Shown: piece after piece, positions 47,870 to 59,954 of the stretch
Position numbering within the stretch: the stretch's first letter is position 1
Layout of the letters: each line of letters opens with the position of its first letter
Assembly: GCA_028751875.1 (NCBI GenBank)
Contig: CM054140.1
Coordinates: 50,771,714 to 50,835,713 of the forward strand
Reading direction: 5' to 3'
DNA length: 64,000 nt
DNA from: Rapana venosa
Lineage: Eukaryota > Mollusca > Gastropoda > Neogastropoda > Muricidae
The notes under the pieces: generated by a model
Seen by the model: only the letters and a program-made list of their open reading frames with translations
The model's database searches: none
What the model was told of the DNA's origin: nothing
Made by a program: the position numbers and the translations under genes

Positions 47870-50200
47870 CTAACTTTGAAAAAGAAGCAGTATGGTTCAT
47901 GAGCACAAGATTTTATAGTCCTTCTGCGTGTAGAATGAATGCGTGATTTCTCTCACTTGTCATTGAAAGTAAAGAAGAAAATCCAAGTTTGATCAGGAAG
48001 TGCAAGCTGGAAAGAGTCGGTTTCCAGTTCGGAACGAGTTATTGATCAGAAAATAAAAGAATTCAGAGTATTGTATGAAGCAGAGCTGCCTTCACAGATC
48101 CAAGAGAAAATTGAAATGTGAGAGAAAAGAATATTCATTGACGTGGCATCAAAATCTGAAAGATAATACTGTGGGTTTTCGAAAATGTCGAAACTGACTT
48201 GTTTACTTTTTTTCGAAACGCTTATTAACTTCCGGTGATTCGTGCGTGCGGCCTCTGCCGCTTCTAGTTCCTGCGTTGGCGCTTTGCACCAAATGTCTGG
48301 TTTACCATGCGCACATGGCCTATCAGCAGGAGACGGTCATGGAGGTGCATCTCTTAAGCAGTTGGGCTGAGACAATCATTAGTTCTAAGGGTTTTGGTGT
48401 CAAGGTTGGTAATTGCGGTTCGCAGCTTGGGCAGAAATTGGAATTATCGATGGTCTTGAGTGCACGGGTGACATACTTTTCTTTCTATAGGCTTTGCAAT
48501 GTTTTAAAAAAAAGAACAGCAGAATGATCTAAATATTCTCTGTGATAGATACAGATGTGATCTGATCTTGAAACATCATAATTTGCCATCCAAAAATATG
48601 TCCTGTCTTCGTGGCGTCAAAAATTACCTGCGAAAAAGATTGTTTGACAATGAAAGAAAAGACTTTCGACGTCGAAGAAGATTCGGTAAAATAAATGCAA
48701 GTAAAGTCACCGAAAAGAAGCTTGCTGGTGAGAGAGGCCTGTAGGTGATCCGTGACTGAACGCTGATGAAAATGGAAGATTCAATTATACTTACTATAGG
48801 GATTGACGGTAAAAACAGCAGAAATAATAGAGTCCATGTATTAGGTTGAGTTCACAGACTTCGAAAGATTCAAGTGGAAAAAAAAGATGACAAAAGAAAG
48901 AGCAGATTCGGAGTTATCTTTTATAAAACATGGCAATGCCACCTCCACGAGTTCAGGTAAAAAACAGTTTTATAACCATGTGTCAGTTTGTTTTATTTTT
49001 CGGTTAATGACCGTGTGGTTTTTAAACCAGGTTCGCTGTAAGAGTGTTATATCAATATACTGTCACGACGAAATCAAATATATCAGCTTGACCTTCTGGG
49101 AAGACGATTGCACAACTTAACAAGCACATCTAAGAGGTGAAGGAGGCTGAAGGTGGATGTTAACTTTGAATTAGGAGAACTGTCAAGAAATGAAGTGCGA
49201 TTAGAGATGTGAGATGGAGAGCATCATAATTGGATTGAGGGTGCAGTTAATGCTTGAAAGAAATACAATTTGGGATTGACAGTTTTCATACACATCGCGA
49301 TAAACCAGAACTATCAAACACTTTTTTCAATCATTTACTCAAGAAGAAGCAGTTGATCAAGGAAGCTGAAGCGGATTTGTCCTTGTTACGTTGCGGTATG
49401 ACCGTCAAACAGGAGAATCGTAGTAGCAACTCATACTCTGCCGCACGGTTCTCGCCATTTTGGCGGTTATTTCCGAAATGAAATGTGTTTTAAGTCTGGT
49501 TTTGATATTTTTAAAACCCATGCAGAAGCATTCTCTCAAGTCTTCATCGTTATTCAGACGGAAGTAGAACACTGGTAGTTGGTGATGGGATCTAGTGCGT
49601 GTTTCACTGCAATTTTGCTCAGCACATGGTTGTACATAAATATGGTTCCACAAGACCAGCAATATAATTTGTACACAAATCATACAGTCCGATTAATCTT
49701 CGAAAATTTATCAAAAATGAAAACATAACTTTAAAGTATCAAAATGTTGAATAGATCTTATATAACTATCTGACCATCTTTGCAACGAGCATCAACAAAC
49801 TCTAATTATATATTTGTTTTGCTGCAGCGTAAAAATGCACATAAACAACAATCAAACAAAGGAGCCACACCCTGCTGCCATCCACCAAAGGCAAATCACT
49901 CACCTTGATTATTGTGATTTCCAAGTAATTGTGTGGGTCTCATTTACTCGAACCTGACGCAGCTTTTAATATAAACGATGTTCACCTTTGCGCCTGCAGC
50001 ATGTTTAGCTCTTTTTTTTGAATGTATTTGTGTGTGTTTTCCGCTCCTGAAGACAATAATTTACACTCAACCGGTTGTGTTTACATTCTGGATCGAATGG
50101 TCAAGACATTTTTCTTTTGCTTAATAACTTTTGAGATATTTCAAATTATAATTTTCCATATACTATTTGATTTCAAAATTCATTGGACTAGAGTATGTCT
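47870..50200. other. Unassigned sequence
   Basis: No coding domain, SINE, LINE or tandem repeat was recognised across this 2.3-kb stretch. It is one of the few long parts of the window without visible mobile-element sequence, and the best place to look for a host exon, although none was seen. Confidence 0.4.
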
Positions 50201-50790
50201 GTTACCTGACCGTGCTTCTTTGTGACCCACTTCAACCTGACCCACTGCCCATCAACCATCTCACTGCTTCACGACCCACCTTCCCATCACCACTCTCAGT
50301 TGATTGGCCAGAAATGTGCAGTGGAGCCGTGACATCAAATGCATACTTTCATTGAACTGTTGCCATAGAACATACCCCTCTCTCCTAACTGAAACTGCAC
50401 ATCCTAAATTTGGGATCCAACACGCCGCAAAACGAGAAAAAGGGTTTGCCAACGTTTATCGGCATGTCTCTTCCCCATCGCCCCTTCCCCCTCCTCAGCG
50501 CTACTCACTCCTCTCCCGTACAACACAGCTTCTCATGGCGCTGTATCACCTGCACCACTTCAGCTTCTGTTCTTCTGTTGGTGCATAATCGGACGATCTT
50601 TTGTTTCGGTTCTAATTGTACATATTGGGTGAAAGTAAACACGTTCTTTCTACATCGAATCTGAACTCACCATTCCAAACTCATGGACTGCTCTACCGAT
50701 ATCCTCATCGGCTACCATCGCCTTCTCCTCGTACTCTGATTGCATCCCAACTCAACGCACTTTCTTTTCTCAACCCCTCCCCCCGTCCGA
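50201..50790 (+). other. Possible 5' region of the CR1/L2-like LINE
   Basis: CT-rich DNA with the same base bias as the LINE to its right. Open frames are 60-94 codons with no domain. It may be the ORF1 or 5' UTR of that LINE, but nothing proves it. Confidence 0.3.
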
Positions 50791-52978
50791 TCTCCTTCAC
50801 TTTCGTGTTTCAATGTGCAGGCTGTCTGTCCGATGGTAAAGCGGATTATATTACATTTCATCTCCAAAAAGACATTGAATTTAACCTTTCTTAACTGAAA
50901 CCTGCCTTAAATCACATGTACAACGAACAGAAATAAAAACAACACACCCACTCCTGCGTCAAAAACCGTTCGTTTCCCCGACTCTCCCTGAGTGCAGTGA
51001 GCATCATTTATACAGACATGTTCAACAGCTCTTCTTTCAATCCAAAACTTTCCTATTTTCACATGGAATCCCTTTGAAGTTCTGCCAAGTCAACCTCACC
51101 TACCTGGCCATTCTAATACGGACTGTTGCCTCTAGCCGCCACCTTCTAACCGTACGAAGAATCTACAGCTTCCCTTTTCATCAAGAATTTCAGTCACTCC
51201 TTGACACTAGAGCCTCTCTCCACTAAGTCTCAATAGATTCTCGTACCTCAACGTCCATTTTGACAACCAGTCTTCTCCTGATTCAAACGTCGTTCTCTTT
51301 CTCTGTCAAATCAATCCTTTCCAACTGGTAAGTGAACCAACACACAGATCCGTCATATAGTTAGATGGCCTGATCACCAATGCTTCGTTAACCTTGGTTA
51401 CATCTGTCCGCCGTCACTTGATGAACTAGCATTCTGATCATTCCGCCATTCTTTTCTTCCTCAGCAATCACTAAACCTGTAAGAAATAAGTATGTTACCT
51501 ACCCCCGCAATCATTAAGCCATGAAACATTCAAACCTACTCTTCACAAGCTATGGGACGCAGGGTGTTGGTCGGTCGTGGAGGATTCGTCTTTCCGGTTT
51601 CGCACCCGTGTTGTTCGCAAATTACTGCGACGCACAAAAAAAGGAGCCGAATAGCTAAAAACACTATAAACACAACTGTCATCTGCATTGGGCGTACGAC
51701 TGGCCGCCTTACAACTGACCAGATCCTGCGTGAACAGGCCCTTTCGCCATGGGTCACTAAGATATTGTTTTATGCGAAACCAAACTTCGCGTCTAGAACG
51801 CAGTGGGCAAATCAAAAACTGAATATCAATAAAAAATTCTCCACACAAACAAACAAACAAAGTCAAAATTTTAATCCATTCTCAAAGACAAATTATTACT
51901 CTTCCCGATTCTCGGCCTAATCAAAAATCGCTGTCACAACCTACCGTCAGAATCTTCTTGTCTGCACAAACAAGGCCCTCTTTCCTTCGACCAACACCTG
52001 CTGAACTTCCCTCCATCTGTCTTCCTACTTGTTCAGATAAAGTCCGCACTTTCGGCTCAGACTGGAGCAATACTAATTTCCAGCACTCACCTCCTGATCC
52101 CCAATTCACTGCACTCCTCTCTTTGTCTTTCATCCCACAAGCGAATCGAAATCACAACAATTATGAAAGAAATGACGATTAAATCATCGAGCTTTGATCC
52201 ATACTGCTCCTGCCTTTCTCACTATGCCTTCCACAACTGTACCCCTTCCCCCCCCCCCCCCACCCCCACCCCCTTTTGTCACCGAAATAGTAACTCATCT
52301 CGTCTTCTGTCAGGAATTTTTCCATCACTCTCAAAAACGCAATAGTCACACCTCTACTAAAAAAGCATACCTTGATCCCAACAGTTAAAATTACAGACCT
52401 GTCTCTAACTTACCTTCAGCTCCACAGTACTTGAAAAAGTGTCTAAACAAACTCACCAACCACCTTCAATTCCCAATAATCTCCTCCCCCCCCCCCTTTT
52501 CATATCCGATCGCGCAACCACAGCACCGAAACCACACTCTAGTCCACACTTTAGATACACTTTTACTTTGCCTGATTCAGGAACATATCCCGCTCACTCT
52601 TCTCGACCTAACTTGCTGCCTGACACTACAATCACTCAATGATTCTTTCTTCTGCCTCCAGAAACAATGTTTGTCAGTAATGGCACTCCCTCACCTGTTA
52701 GTTCATACCTCACAAACCGATACCAAAAATATTGTCAGGCAAAATTCAATCAAAAACCTTCAAACTGGAAAGTGGGATCCCACAGGATCAGTCTTGGGTC
52801 CGTTATCTCACTCTTTACACTGCACCACTCTCACACATATATAACCACCTCATATGATCAACATTTCTATGCTGATGACACTCACAGCTTCAATGTAGCC
52901 GAAATAAAAATACCCTTAAATTCTGCTTCCCTGTCTGACAAATTGGCCCACTGCCTTCAAAACCTTCAACACAAAACT
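50791..52978 (+). pseudogene. CR1/L2-like LINE ORF2, part 1 (endonuclease to palm)
   Basis: Degenerate endonuclease pieces appear in order: the segment around 50820-50890 (DGKADYITFHL), LNVHFDN (51250-51270), QLVSEPTHRS (51322-51352) and SDHSAIL (51433-51453). The start of the reverse transcriptase follows: SLSKTAIVTPLLKK (52325-52365), ENLTDLSL-type fingers (52390), SSYLTNRYQKYCQ (52705-52740) and FYADDTHSF (52866-52892; catalytic Asp pair kept). The sequence stops at CAAAACT (52972-52978), the target of the insertion to the right, and continues at 56067 with the LNADKT box. More than ten frameshifts and stops are present. Confidence 0.75.
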
Positions 52979-52984
52979 ATCTAA

Positions 52985-54440
52985 CATAGTCTATCTGTCC
53001 CGTATTCTGACACCGGTGGGGCACCCTCAAAACTCAGCAACCAGTTCCCTCCATTCTTCTCTCTTGTTCTGCGTTTCTCAGGGTTTTGTTGATTCTACCT
53101 GTCCATTCACTGATTTATCACTTCCCAGCTCTTCCTTGGTCTCCTCTTCTTCATCTCCTTGGACATGCCTTGCAAAACTGTCCTCTTTGTAATTCCTGGG
53201 ATCTTGTGACTTTCCCATACCACTTAAAGTTTACCATTTCACGATCGTTTAGAAGGTTCTCAAAGGGTCCAATGTTTGCTGGATCTGTTACCACGCTTTC
53301 GTTTTCTATGGGTCCTTGTAGGAGATGCCAAGGATCTCCGAAAAGCATCTCATCTCCACGCCTGTACTCCTCCTCTCAAAAACTGCAGTCAGGACCATGA
53401 TTCACTAGCATACAGAAATATGCTATACAAGGACGCAGTAGTCTGATCTGAGATAATATTATTCTTATCTCTCCTTTGGAGTTTAGTTTTGCAAAGCTGT
53501 TATTTGTCCTGGCACGCCCGAGCATACTACTCTTCACTGACGTTGGATCCCTGGTCGGCTACAATGGAGCTCCCTCCACCCTGTGTAACGTTGGAACTTT
53601 TCCTAGCTTTCTGTCATTAACCCTGAATCAGTGCTATTGCCGGTGGGGTTATTATCAGCAGTATGCCATCTCTGCACTGATTTCCGTATGCCTATGTTTT
53701 TGTGGGCATATCCAAGTGTTTCTGTTAGCTCAAGCTCTTTCTGATCCTGCTTATTCCGCAATGTCATGTTGCAAGCGGAGGTTTGTGATCGTTTCTGCTC
53801 CACACAATGCTGACTGAATCCTTCAATGATTCTTCCAGTGCAACAGCCAGATTCTCTCAACGGAAATGTTGAAAAGTGAGTGAAAGTAACACCCTGCCTT
53901 ACTCCAACTGTTTTCGGGAAACCATTCTCCAAATTGTTTGGGTACCCTGCACTTGTGCCGCGCTTACAACAGTTGATGACTCTGGAATCAGTTGGCATTG
54001 ATGCTGAGTAACAAGTATTCATGTTGCCCCAAAGCTGCATGCCACAACCCTTCAAATGCCTTCTTAAAGCGATAAATACGTGATACATCTTGTTATGTTG
54101 AAGTACCGCTCTCCTATATTCTGATTAATATCTTCTGTTTTGCTGCGCCTGCCGAAACCTGCTTGTTCCACACAATGAGGTCCGCTGCTTGGGTGTTCAG
54201 TCTTATGCAATATTATGCTGCAGCATGACCTTGCTTTGTGACATATGAGGCTGATTGTGCGTTATTAGGGCATTTGTAATTGCCCTTCCTTGGGAGGTGA
54301 TGAAGCAACTGCGTCCCATGGTTGGTCCAATTCCTGTCGCCAATCTTTTGCAGATTCTTAAGTAGGCGCAAATCACAGGGCATCCCCTCCATCTTGGACT
54401 CATCCAGGCGGAATGTTTTGCAGCCCCTCTGCTACTGTAA
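52985..54440 (-). pseudogene. 3' half of the inverted LINE: reverse transcriptase and C terminus
   Basis: Minus-strand order: AEGLQNIP (about 54405-54437), IICAYLRICK-type debris, a WGNMNTCYSASM segment (54020), VGVRQGVTFTHFS (53890; the GVRQG box), a poorly readable FADD region, VEMRCFSEILGISYKD (53325-53375), a basic Arg/Glu-rich part (53160-53210), and a coding end near 52990 (GVRIRDR). Stops and shifts are frequent. The domain series is that of the copies at 15.7 and 30 kb. Confidence 0.75.
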
Positions 54441-54639
54441 CCATGTAACCCAGTACCACCTGCCACATGTGGGAGTAAACCCATCCAAAAATTCCGAACC
54501 TGGAGAGGATCGCCCAGGTTGATTTGCCCAAGACACACCTATACCAAAACATCCAATCGCATACCGATGCCTCGTCGCCCGTTTTACCAAGTAACCGACG
54601 CCTTCCGTTCCCATCAGACAGAGTCGAAAGTATGCTATG

Positions 54640-56066
54640 ATGAAAACGCACAAAATTTCGTGCCAAACACAACACCATCATTGGCACATGGAAGTACGAA
54701 CACTAAGAGACTGCAGGCAAAGTGAAGAACTGACACATGAATGTCCAGATATCTTGGCACAGTCCTTGGCTCTGCGAAGTCAGTGGATAAACATGGAGAA
54801 ACAACACCCATGAAGTCAACAAATGATACGACTTGGAAAAAACAGGAATAAACATACACAGCGGGGGTTCTCGTTCACAAAGACACCGGGAACTCCGTCA
54901 TGAGCTGTCAGCCTGTTCCACAACTTATACCAGCCGCCTGAAGCAAACCCACCTTTAACATCACTGGTAGTACAGGCATACGCCCCTACATCACTGCACT
55001 GATAAGCCGAAAAGAATTATTATGACCAGCGACAAAGGGTTTCTGAAGCAACACCCAAGAAAACAGCCTCGTTGTCAAGGCACTGAACTCCAAGGTAGGA
55101 GAAGATCATGGAAAGCTTGGAGCGTTAGTGGGCCACATTGTAATAACCTAGACAAATGAAAGAGGCTTGAAGACTCCTGGAGTTTTGCAGTAAACAACCA
55201 CCTCCGGCTATGAATACACTTGGCCCACACAAGAAATCCCAGAAAATGCCATGCATAGCCCAAGGAGAACAGCCACAACCGAAATATATTACATCATGGT
55301 GAAAAGACGGTTTCAGTCTAGCGTTAACAATCGCACAGACACGAAGTTTCCCAGACAGACATATAGTGATCATGATCTTGATATGACTGTTCCGACTACT
55401 CTAAATAAATCCACAAGCGAACAACATCAGAATCTAATTACGACCTCGAGAGAACTAAAGGACCCAGAGTATAAAAATTTCAGCTAAGATAGGGTGTAAA
55501 GTTTGCACACTCACTGTGATAGACGCAACATAGATACACTGACAATAGTTTCAATCAGCAGTGACTGAAACAGCAAACGAGCTTCTTTGCAACACGCCGA
55601 CCAGTCAAAAAAAAACCATGGGTCACACCTAACATCCGTACAACTATGCGACAACCGTAAGATTGAAGAAAAAAAAAATGAAACAAAAAAGAGCAAGAAC
55701 ATATAGGCATCAACAAAAGAAGAGATCAGGAAGTCCACGACGAGGCAAAAGAGAAAAGGACGTACCAGTGCCCAAGACCATTGGAAGAAACATCAAGAAA
55801 AGCAAAGACAGAAAGCCAATCACTGGTGAAAGACCTGACTAAACAAACAGAGAAAAGGTTTAACAATCCAGACAAAAAAGGGAAGTGTCTCACTGACGAC
55901 CAGGATATTCTGAACAGATGGACAGAATACTGCTCCGACCTGTATAACTATAGAACCGCAGGAGATCCAGAAGTCCTTAATGTACCCGAAAGCAAAGACA
56001 CAGACAGTCACCCTATCCTCCGAGAAGAAGTGGAAACAGCAGTCAGATCGCTGAAAAAGGGGAATT
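54640..56066 (+). pseudogene. 5' half of the inverted LINE: endonuclease and linker
   Basis: Plus-strand order: a HGSTNTKRL start (54685), GVLVHKDTGNSVMSCQPV (54870-54920), LVVKALNSKVGED (55070-55110), TNERGLK (55155), EIYYIMVKRRFQSS (55280-55320) and SDHDLDMT (55363-55387), so the terminal catalytic Asp-His is kept. The linker follows: KKPWVT-like KKNHGSHL (55600), KSLVKDLTK-type SLVKDLTKQ (55822), LNRWTEYCSDLYNY (55910-55951) and EEVETAVRSLKKGN (56020-56066), where it ends at the target repeat. The last 102 codons (55781-56089) form an open frame. Confidence 0.8.
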
Positions 56067-56975
56067 CAAAACTGGATGACTCAAAATAAGTTACAGCTAA
56101 ATGCCGATAAAACGGAAGCCATAAACTTTCCTCCATCACAACGACTTCAGTGGAATTCAGCAATACGTCGGTTCTTCTGTACAAGACACTCTCTATGAAA
56201 AAATTAATCACCCAGACCTGCCAGTCTCGCTACTATCAATTACGGCGCATAAGTGCAATTCGCAAGTATCTGTCTACTGAAGCAACATCCAAACTTGTCA
56301 CATCTCTCATTCTCTCTCGACTGGACTACTGTAATTCTCTCTTGGCTGGTTTGCCGGCATCATCCATCTACTCCCTTCAACGCATACAAAACTCTGCAGC
56401 TCGACTGGTCCTTAGAAAGAAAAAATCTGAACACATCACTCCTCTTTTGCGATCTCTTCACTGGCTGCCTGTCTCACAAACAATAAAGTATAAGATTAAT
56501 ACCCTTTGTTTTAAATGTCTCCACAAATCTGCACCTTCTTATTTCTGTAACTGTTTTCACCTGTACACTCCGTCCCGTTCCCTTCGTTCATCTGTAGATG
56601 CCTTGTGCTTTCGGACACCCAAATTTAAACAAACCACTGTTGGCCGTCGCTCTTTTTCTCTTTCCGGTCCCTCCACATGGAACGACCTCCCTCTTCCACT
56701 TCGCCAAAAGCCTTCATTTGATTCTTTCAAATCTAGCCTCAAAACGCACTTATACTCTACTCGAGATCTTCCCCTGTTATCTGTTCCTACTTCTCAATAG
56801 CTGCCTTCACCTCCACCACCCCACCTAAGTGTGTTGTGTATATACATTTGATATTTGTTTATCTTGATATTTATGGCTGGTTGCATGCGTGTGAATGATT
56901 TGAATGCAAGCGCTTTGATTTGTTTACTTTGCAAGATTCAGCGCTATATAAATTTCATACCTTATTATTTCTTAT
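56067..56975 (+). pseudogene. CR1/L2-like LINE ORF2, part 2 (C terminus) and tail
   Basis: A 216-codon frame (56150-56800) carries the region after the thumb: CQSRYYQLRRISAIRKYLS, SRLDYCNSLLAGLP, RIQNSAARLVLRKK, LLRSLHWLPVSQ, APSYFCNCFHLYTPSRSLR and RRSFSLSGPSTWNDLPL. Just upstream, WMTQNKLQLNADKTEA (56074-56121) continues the frame series of 52.9 kb, so parts 1 and 2 are one element. After the stop a UTR of about 110 bases leads to the tail AGCGCTTTGATTTGTTTACT (from 56910), GATTCAGCGCTATATAAATT and TTATTATTTC-type repeats. This C-terminal block is the best-preserved part of its family here. Confidence 0.85.
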
Positions 56976-57440
56976 TATACTCTATTTAAATAGGCCTACC
57001 CTTGAAGTCTGTCTCCAAAGCACCGTATTGGCGTAGTTTTTCATATCTGAAAGAATCATACCAAGATATTCCAATTTTGCTGAGACTCATCTTCTTCAAG
57101 GTGTTCCAAAATGCTTGTTTTAGGTACTCCCTTTTTTGCCTTAAACTTGCAAACACTCAAGTTTCATCTAGAGTTTCTTTATCAATTATCTTTTTTTTTG
57201 CTGAAGAGAACGCTTCACTGGCTGCCGTAGGAGACATTGACGAGTACTGTCAGGAAAGTAAGAAGTCCATACGTAGCAACAAATTAAGATTTGATGATAA
57301 AAACTGAGAAATTACTTTTTGGCCAACACAGAGAATGGCCACTGCCCCACGCAACCTTTGTTTATCAGTGATGACAGAACTCGCTTGTCTTTTCTGTGAA
57401 ATATCTTGGGCTTACGCTGGACTCTGATCTGCCTTTTAAA
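56976..57440. other. Unassigned sequence
   Basis: A 101-codon open frame (57002-57307) shows no domain. It begins with no good start context and is probably chance. Confidence 0.4.
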
Positions 57441-57855
57441 GGGTGCATATCTCTGCTGTCGTTAAGTCTAGATTGTTTTGGAGGGTGCATATCTCTGCTG
57501 TTGTTAAGTCTAGATTGTTTTAAAGGGTACATATCTCTGCTGTCGTTAAGTCCAGATTGTTTTAAAGGGTACATATCTCTGCTGACGTTAAGTCTAGATT
57601 GTTTTAAACGGTCCATATCTGTTTTCGTTAAGTCTAGATTGTTTTAAACGGTGCATATCTCTCCTGTGGTAAAGTCTAGATTGTTTTAAACGGTCCATGT
57701 CTGCTTTCGTTAAGTCTAGATTGTTTTAAAGGGTGCATATCTGCCGTCTTTAAGGTAACATTGTTTTCAAAGGGTGCATATCTCTGCTATTGTAAAGTTT
57801 AGATTGTTTTAAAGGGTGCATATCTACCATTGTTAAGTCTGAATTTGTTTAGTAC
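57441..57855. repeat. Minisatellite of about ten 42-bp units
   Basis: Units start at 57441, 57483, 57525, 57567, 57609, 57649, 57691, 57731, 57772 and 57814, so the period is 42 with a few 40- and 41-bp units. The consensus is GGGTGCATATCTCTGCTGTC followed by GTTAAGTCTAGATTGTTTTA. Units differ by point changes and 2-bp losses, with greater divergence to the right. Confidence 0.92.
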
Positions 57856-57984
57856 GTACTCTGAGCAAAGTTTGTTCTTACTTAACATGCAAAGCAGCAA
57901 GTACAAAACTAATAAGCTAGCAGTCTTGCTTGTATGTCAAGGATTGGTTTTCACAACTTTTGTCTTGCTATTATTTTTCACACA

Positions 57985-58290
57985 CAAGTAGAACACCACC
58001 AGGCTGTACAAAATGCAGCAGCTCTGGTTGAAACAAAGTTGTGATGGTCTGATCATGATTCTCCTGTTCTGCAGCAATGACATTTGCTTTCTGTGTGTAA
58101 ATGAATTAGACACAAAGTACTGCCAATGGCATTTCGTGCAGCCACAGAAAACCTCCAAGCTTACTTTTTAACCTTTTTAAGTGGCATTGTTTTCTTGTTG
58201 GCTGAAAAGTTTATGGCTCCTGATCCACGAAACAAAAGTTTCTTTGACAAGGAGCATTCCGCCATATTGCCACTACCACTTGGAATTCAT
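57985..58290 (+). pseudogene. Degenerate CR1-group LINE fragment
   Basis: In shifting plus-strand frames, QAVQNAAA (58005), SDHDSPVLQQ (58050), a WLP-type position replaced by HLLSV, and LPLGIHS (58270) occur in the order of the C-terminal region of CR1-group ORF2 proteins (compare 56380-56700). Identity is low and the fragment is short, so chance similarity is not excluded. Confidence 0.4.
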
Positions 58291-58335
58291 TCTTAATCTG
58301 AAAACCTGGATTCTGACCAATGGTGAGTGTGTTTA

Positions 58336-58678
58336 TTATTTTTTTATATCGAGAATAATGGAATAAGCACTTATGTGCTTTTTTTTTACATCAAGTCCCC
58401 GTGTGTATGCGGTTTTGAAAATTGTGTTATATGTTCCCACCGGCACACGATGGCCTACTCTCACGAAAAGCGGAACATGATTTTAACGTGTGCGCAAGAT
58501 GTTCTGCGTGCGTTCGCACACGGGACCTCGGTTTATAGTCTCATCCGAAGGACGTTTGGGGAGAGTGGAGTCTACAATGATGTTAACTCCAGGGGAAAAT
58601 ATCCCCATGAACGGGAATCGAACCCGGGTTGTCAGATTGCAAGCGCAATGTTCTAACCACTAGGTTATCCCGTCCCCC
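58336..58678 (-). mobile_element. Complete tRNA-derived SINE
   Basis: The minus strand starts GGGGACGGGATAACC with A box TAACCTAGTGGTTAG (58654-58668) and B box GGTTCGATTCC (58614-58624), a good tRNA-like head of about 70 bases. The body has TTTTCCCCTGGAGTTAAC, the core CGGATGAGACTATAAACCG (about 58530-58550), and CAGAACATCTTGCGCACACG. The tail is CGGGGACTTGATGTAAAA, an AAGCAC/GTGCTT hairpin, and TCTCGATATAAAA. It is about 340 bp long and the best copy of the family in the window. Confidence 0.85.
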
Positions 58679-59285
58679 TTTGTGTGTGCGTGCGTGTTGG
58701 TGAGGGTGCTGAGTTTTCGTGTGATTCTGTATGTTTATATTTCATATCGTTTTCCCTTCTCCCTCCTATCACATCACTCTTTTATGTGTTTTTTTTAAAT
58801 TAGTGTTGCCATCACGCCTTTGGGCATGGATATTGTGTATGCCTTGTAGATGAGATTCATTCATACATTCATTGTTATGTCAATATTTGAAATATTTATT
58901 CTGTTGTCTTCCAATTCCCTATGCAAGACATATTCAAGCAAACAAATATCAGCTCTGGTAAAACATGCTTGATGGCAAAATGGAAAAAATGTCTAACCAA
59001 AAGTAAAAGATTGGTGTGATTATTAGCATACCAGTTCCCCCGACTGGCTGAATCATAGAAAAAGCTCACTGATACAGGCAGGACCTGCCCAGTTAACCCG
59101 CAGATAGATACCACACCACGTAATTCTTCTCTATCACAAAACTAGCACGCAATCCGGTACAGAGGCCCTCATCGCACAGACATCCACTTGATGCATCAAA
59201 AAAAAAAATCCACACGTGATTTGTTGGAAACAAAGTAAATATATCCTCCCTTACAGTATACCAAATTATCCTCTCCTCCGCTCTC
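58679..59285. other. Unassigned sequence
   Basis: No gene or shared repeat was recognised. Confidence 0.4.
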
Positions 59286-59358
59286 CCCACCCCACCCTCC
59301 CCCCCCCCCCCCTCCCCTCCTCTCTCTCCTCCCCCCCCCCCCCCCTCTCCTCTCTCTC
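59286..59358. repeat. C-rich and CT-rich tract
   Basis: Two runs of C (10-16 bases each) are separated by CT-rich sequence. Confidence 0.85.
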
Positions 59359-59568
59359 TGTATAAGTGTGAATGTTTTACTTGTATATCGCTATTGTGTT
59401 ATTGAAAATGACTTCTAGAAACGATTTTTCCACTATCATACTACTTTACTATGACTCTAGGACTATCTTAACATGCACAATGTTAAATCACAGTGAGTGC
59501 TAATGGTAATAGTGTTGATGAATTGAAAACTATATGCAATATCATATGGATTCAAAATGAACTGTGCG

Positions 59569-59680
59569 CTCTCTCTCTCTCTCTCTTCTCTCTCTCTCCT
59601 ACTCTCTCATCTCTTCTCTCTACTCTCTTCCTCTCTCTCTCCTCTTCCTCTCTCTCTCTCTCTCTTCTCCTCGTCCTCTC
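59569..59680. repeat. (CT)n microsatellite
   Basis: Imperfect CT repeat with TCTA and TTCC interruptions. Confidence 0.9.
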
Positions 59681-59837
59681 CTTTTATTGTTTGTTTATAG
59701 ATTTAATTGTCATGTTTACAATTAGTATCCCGTTGAATGCTTTATTCAGATTTAATATTTCAGTTTTATTGCGTAAGTTGACTGTATTTGAGATTTAGTG
59801 AATGTTTTATTTTGGTATCTTGTTTTGAGCGTACCAA

Positions 59838-59954
59838 TTATGCATAGCTAATTCCAAAGTGCAGATGTCCTTTTCTATGACTATGTATGATATTCATAAA
59901 GATTTGATGTTGGCATTGATGCATGGTATGAGTGCGTGCGCGCGCGCGCGTGTG
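59838..59954 (+). repeat. Left arm of a 117-bp perfect inverted repeat
   Basis: The segment starts TTATGCATAGCTAATTCC and ends in the (CG)n-GTGTG of a CG/TG microsatellite. Its reverse complement occurs without a mismatch at 60614-60730. Confidence 0.95.

Larger units (their letters stand above)
52972..56073. mobile_element. RTE/Nimb-like LINE with 5' inversion (twin-priming structure)
   Basis: A 3.09-kb insertion (52979-56066) is flanked by the 7-bp direct repeat CAAAACT (52972-52978 and 56067-56073). Its right part (about 54441-56066) encodes the endonuclease and linker on the plus strand, and its left part (52979 to about 54440) encodes the reverse transcriptase and C terminus on the minus strand. 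The right part stops at LKKGN and the left part starts at AEGLQNIP, so the two halves meet at nearly the same point of the protein. An inverted 5' part beside a direct 3' part within one target duplication is the hallmark of twin priming. Confidence 0.8.

Noticed and set aside
57365..57647. A repeat protein encoded by the 42-bp array
   Set aside because: Both strands are equally open, unit changes show no synonymous bias that I can see, and no start context or further coding DNA is near.
58600..58678. A functional tRNA gene on the minus strand
   Set aside because: A and B boxes are present, but the acceptor stem does not pair, and the sequence continues into the SINE body shared with 20.3 kb.
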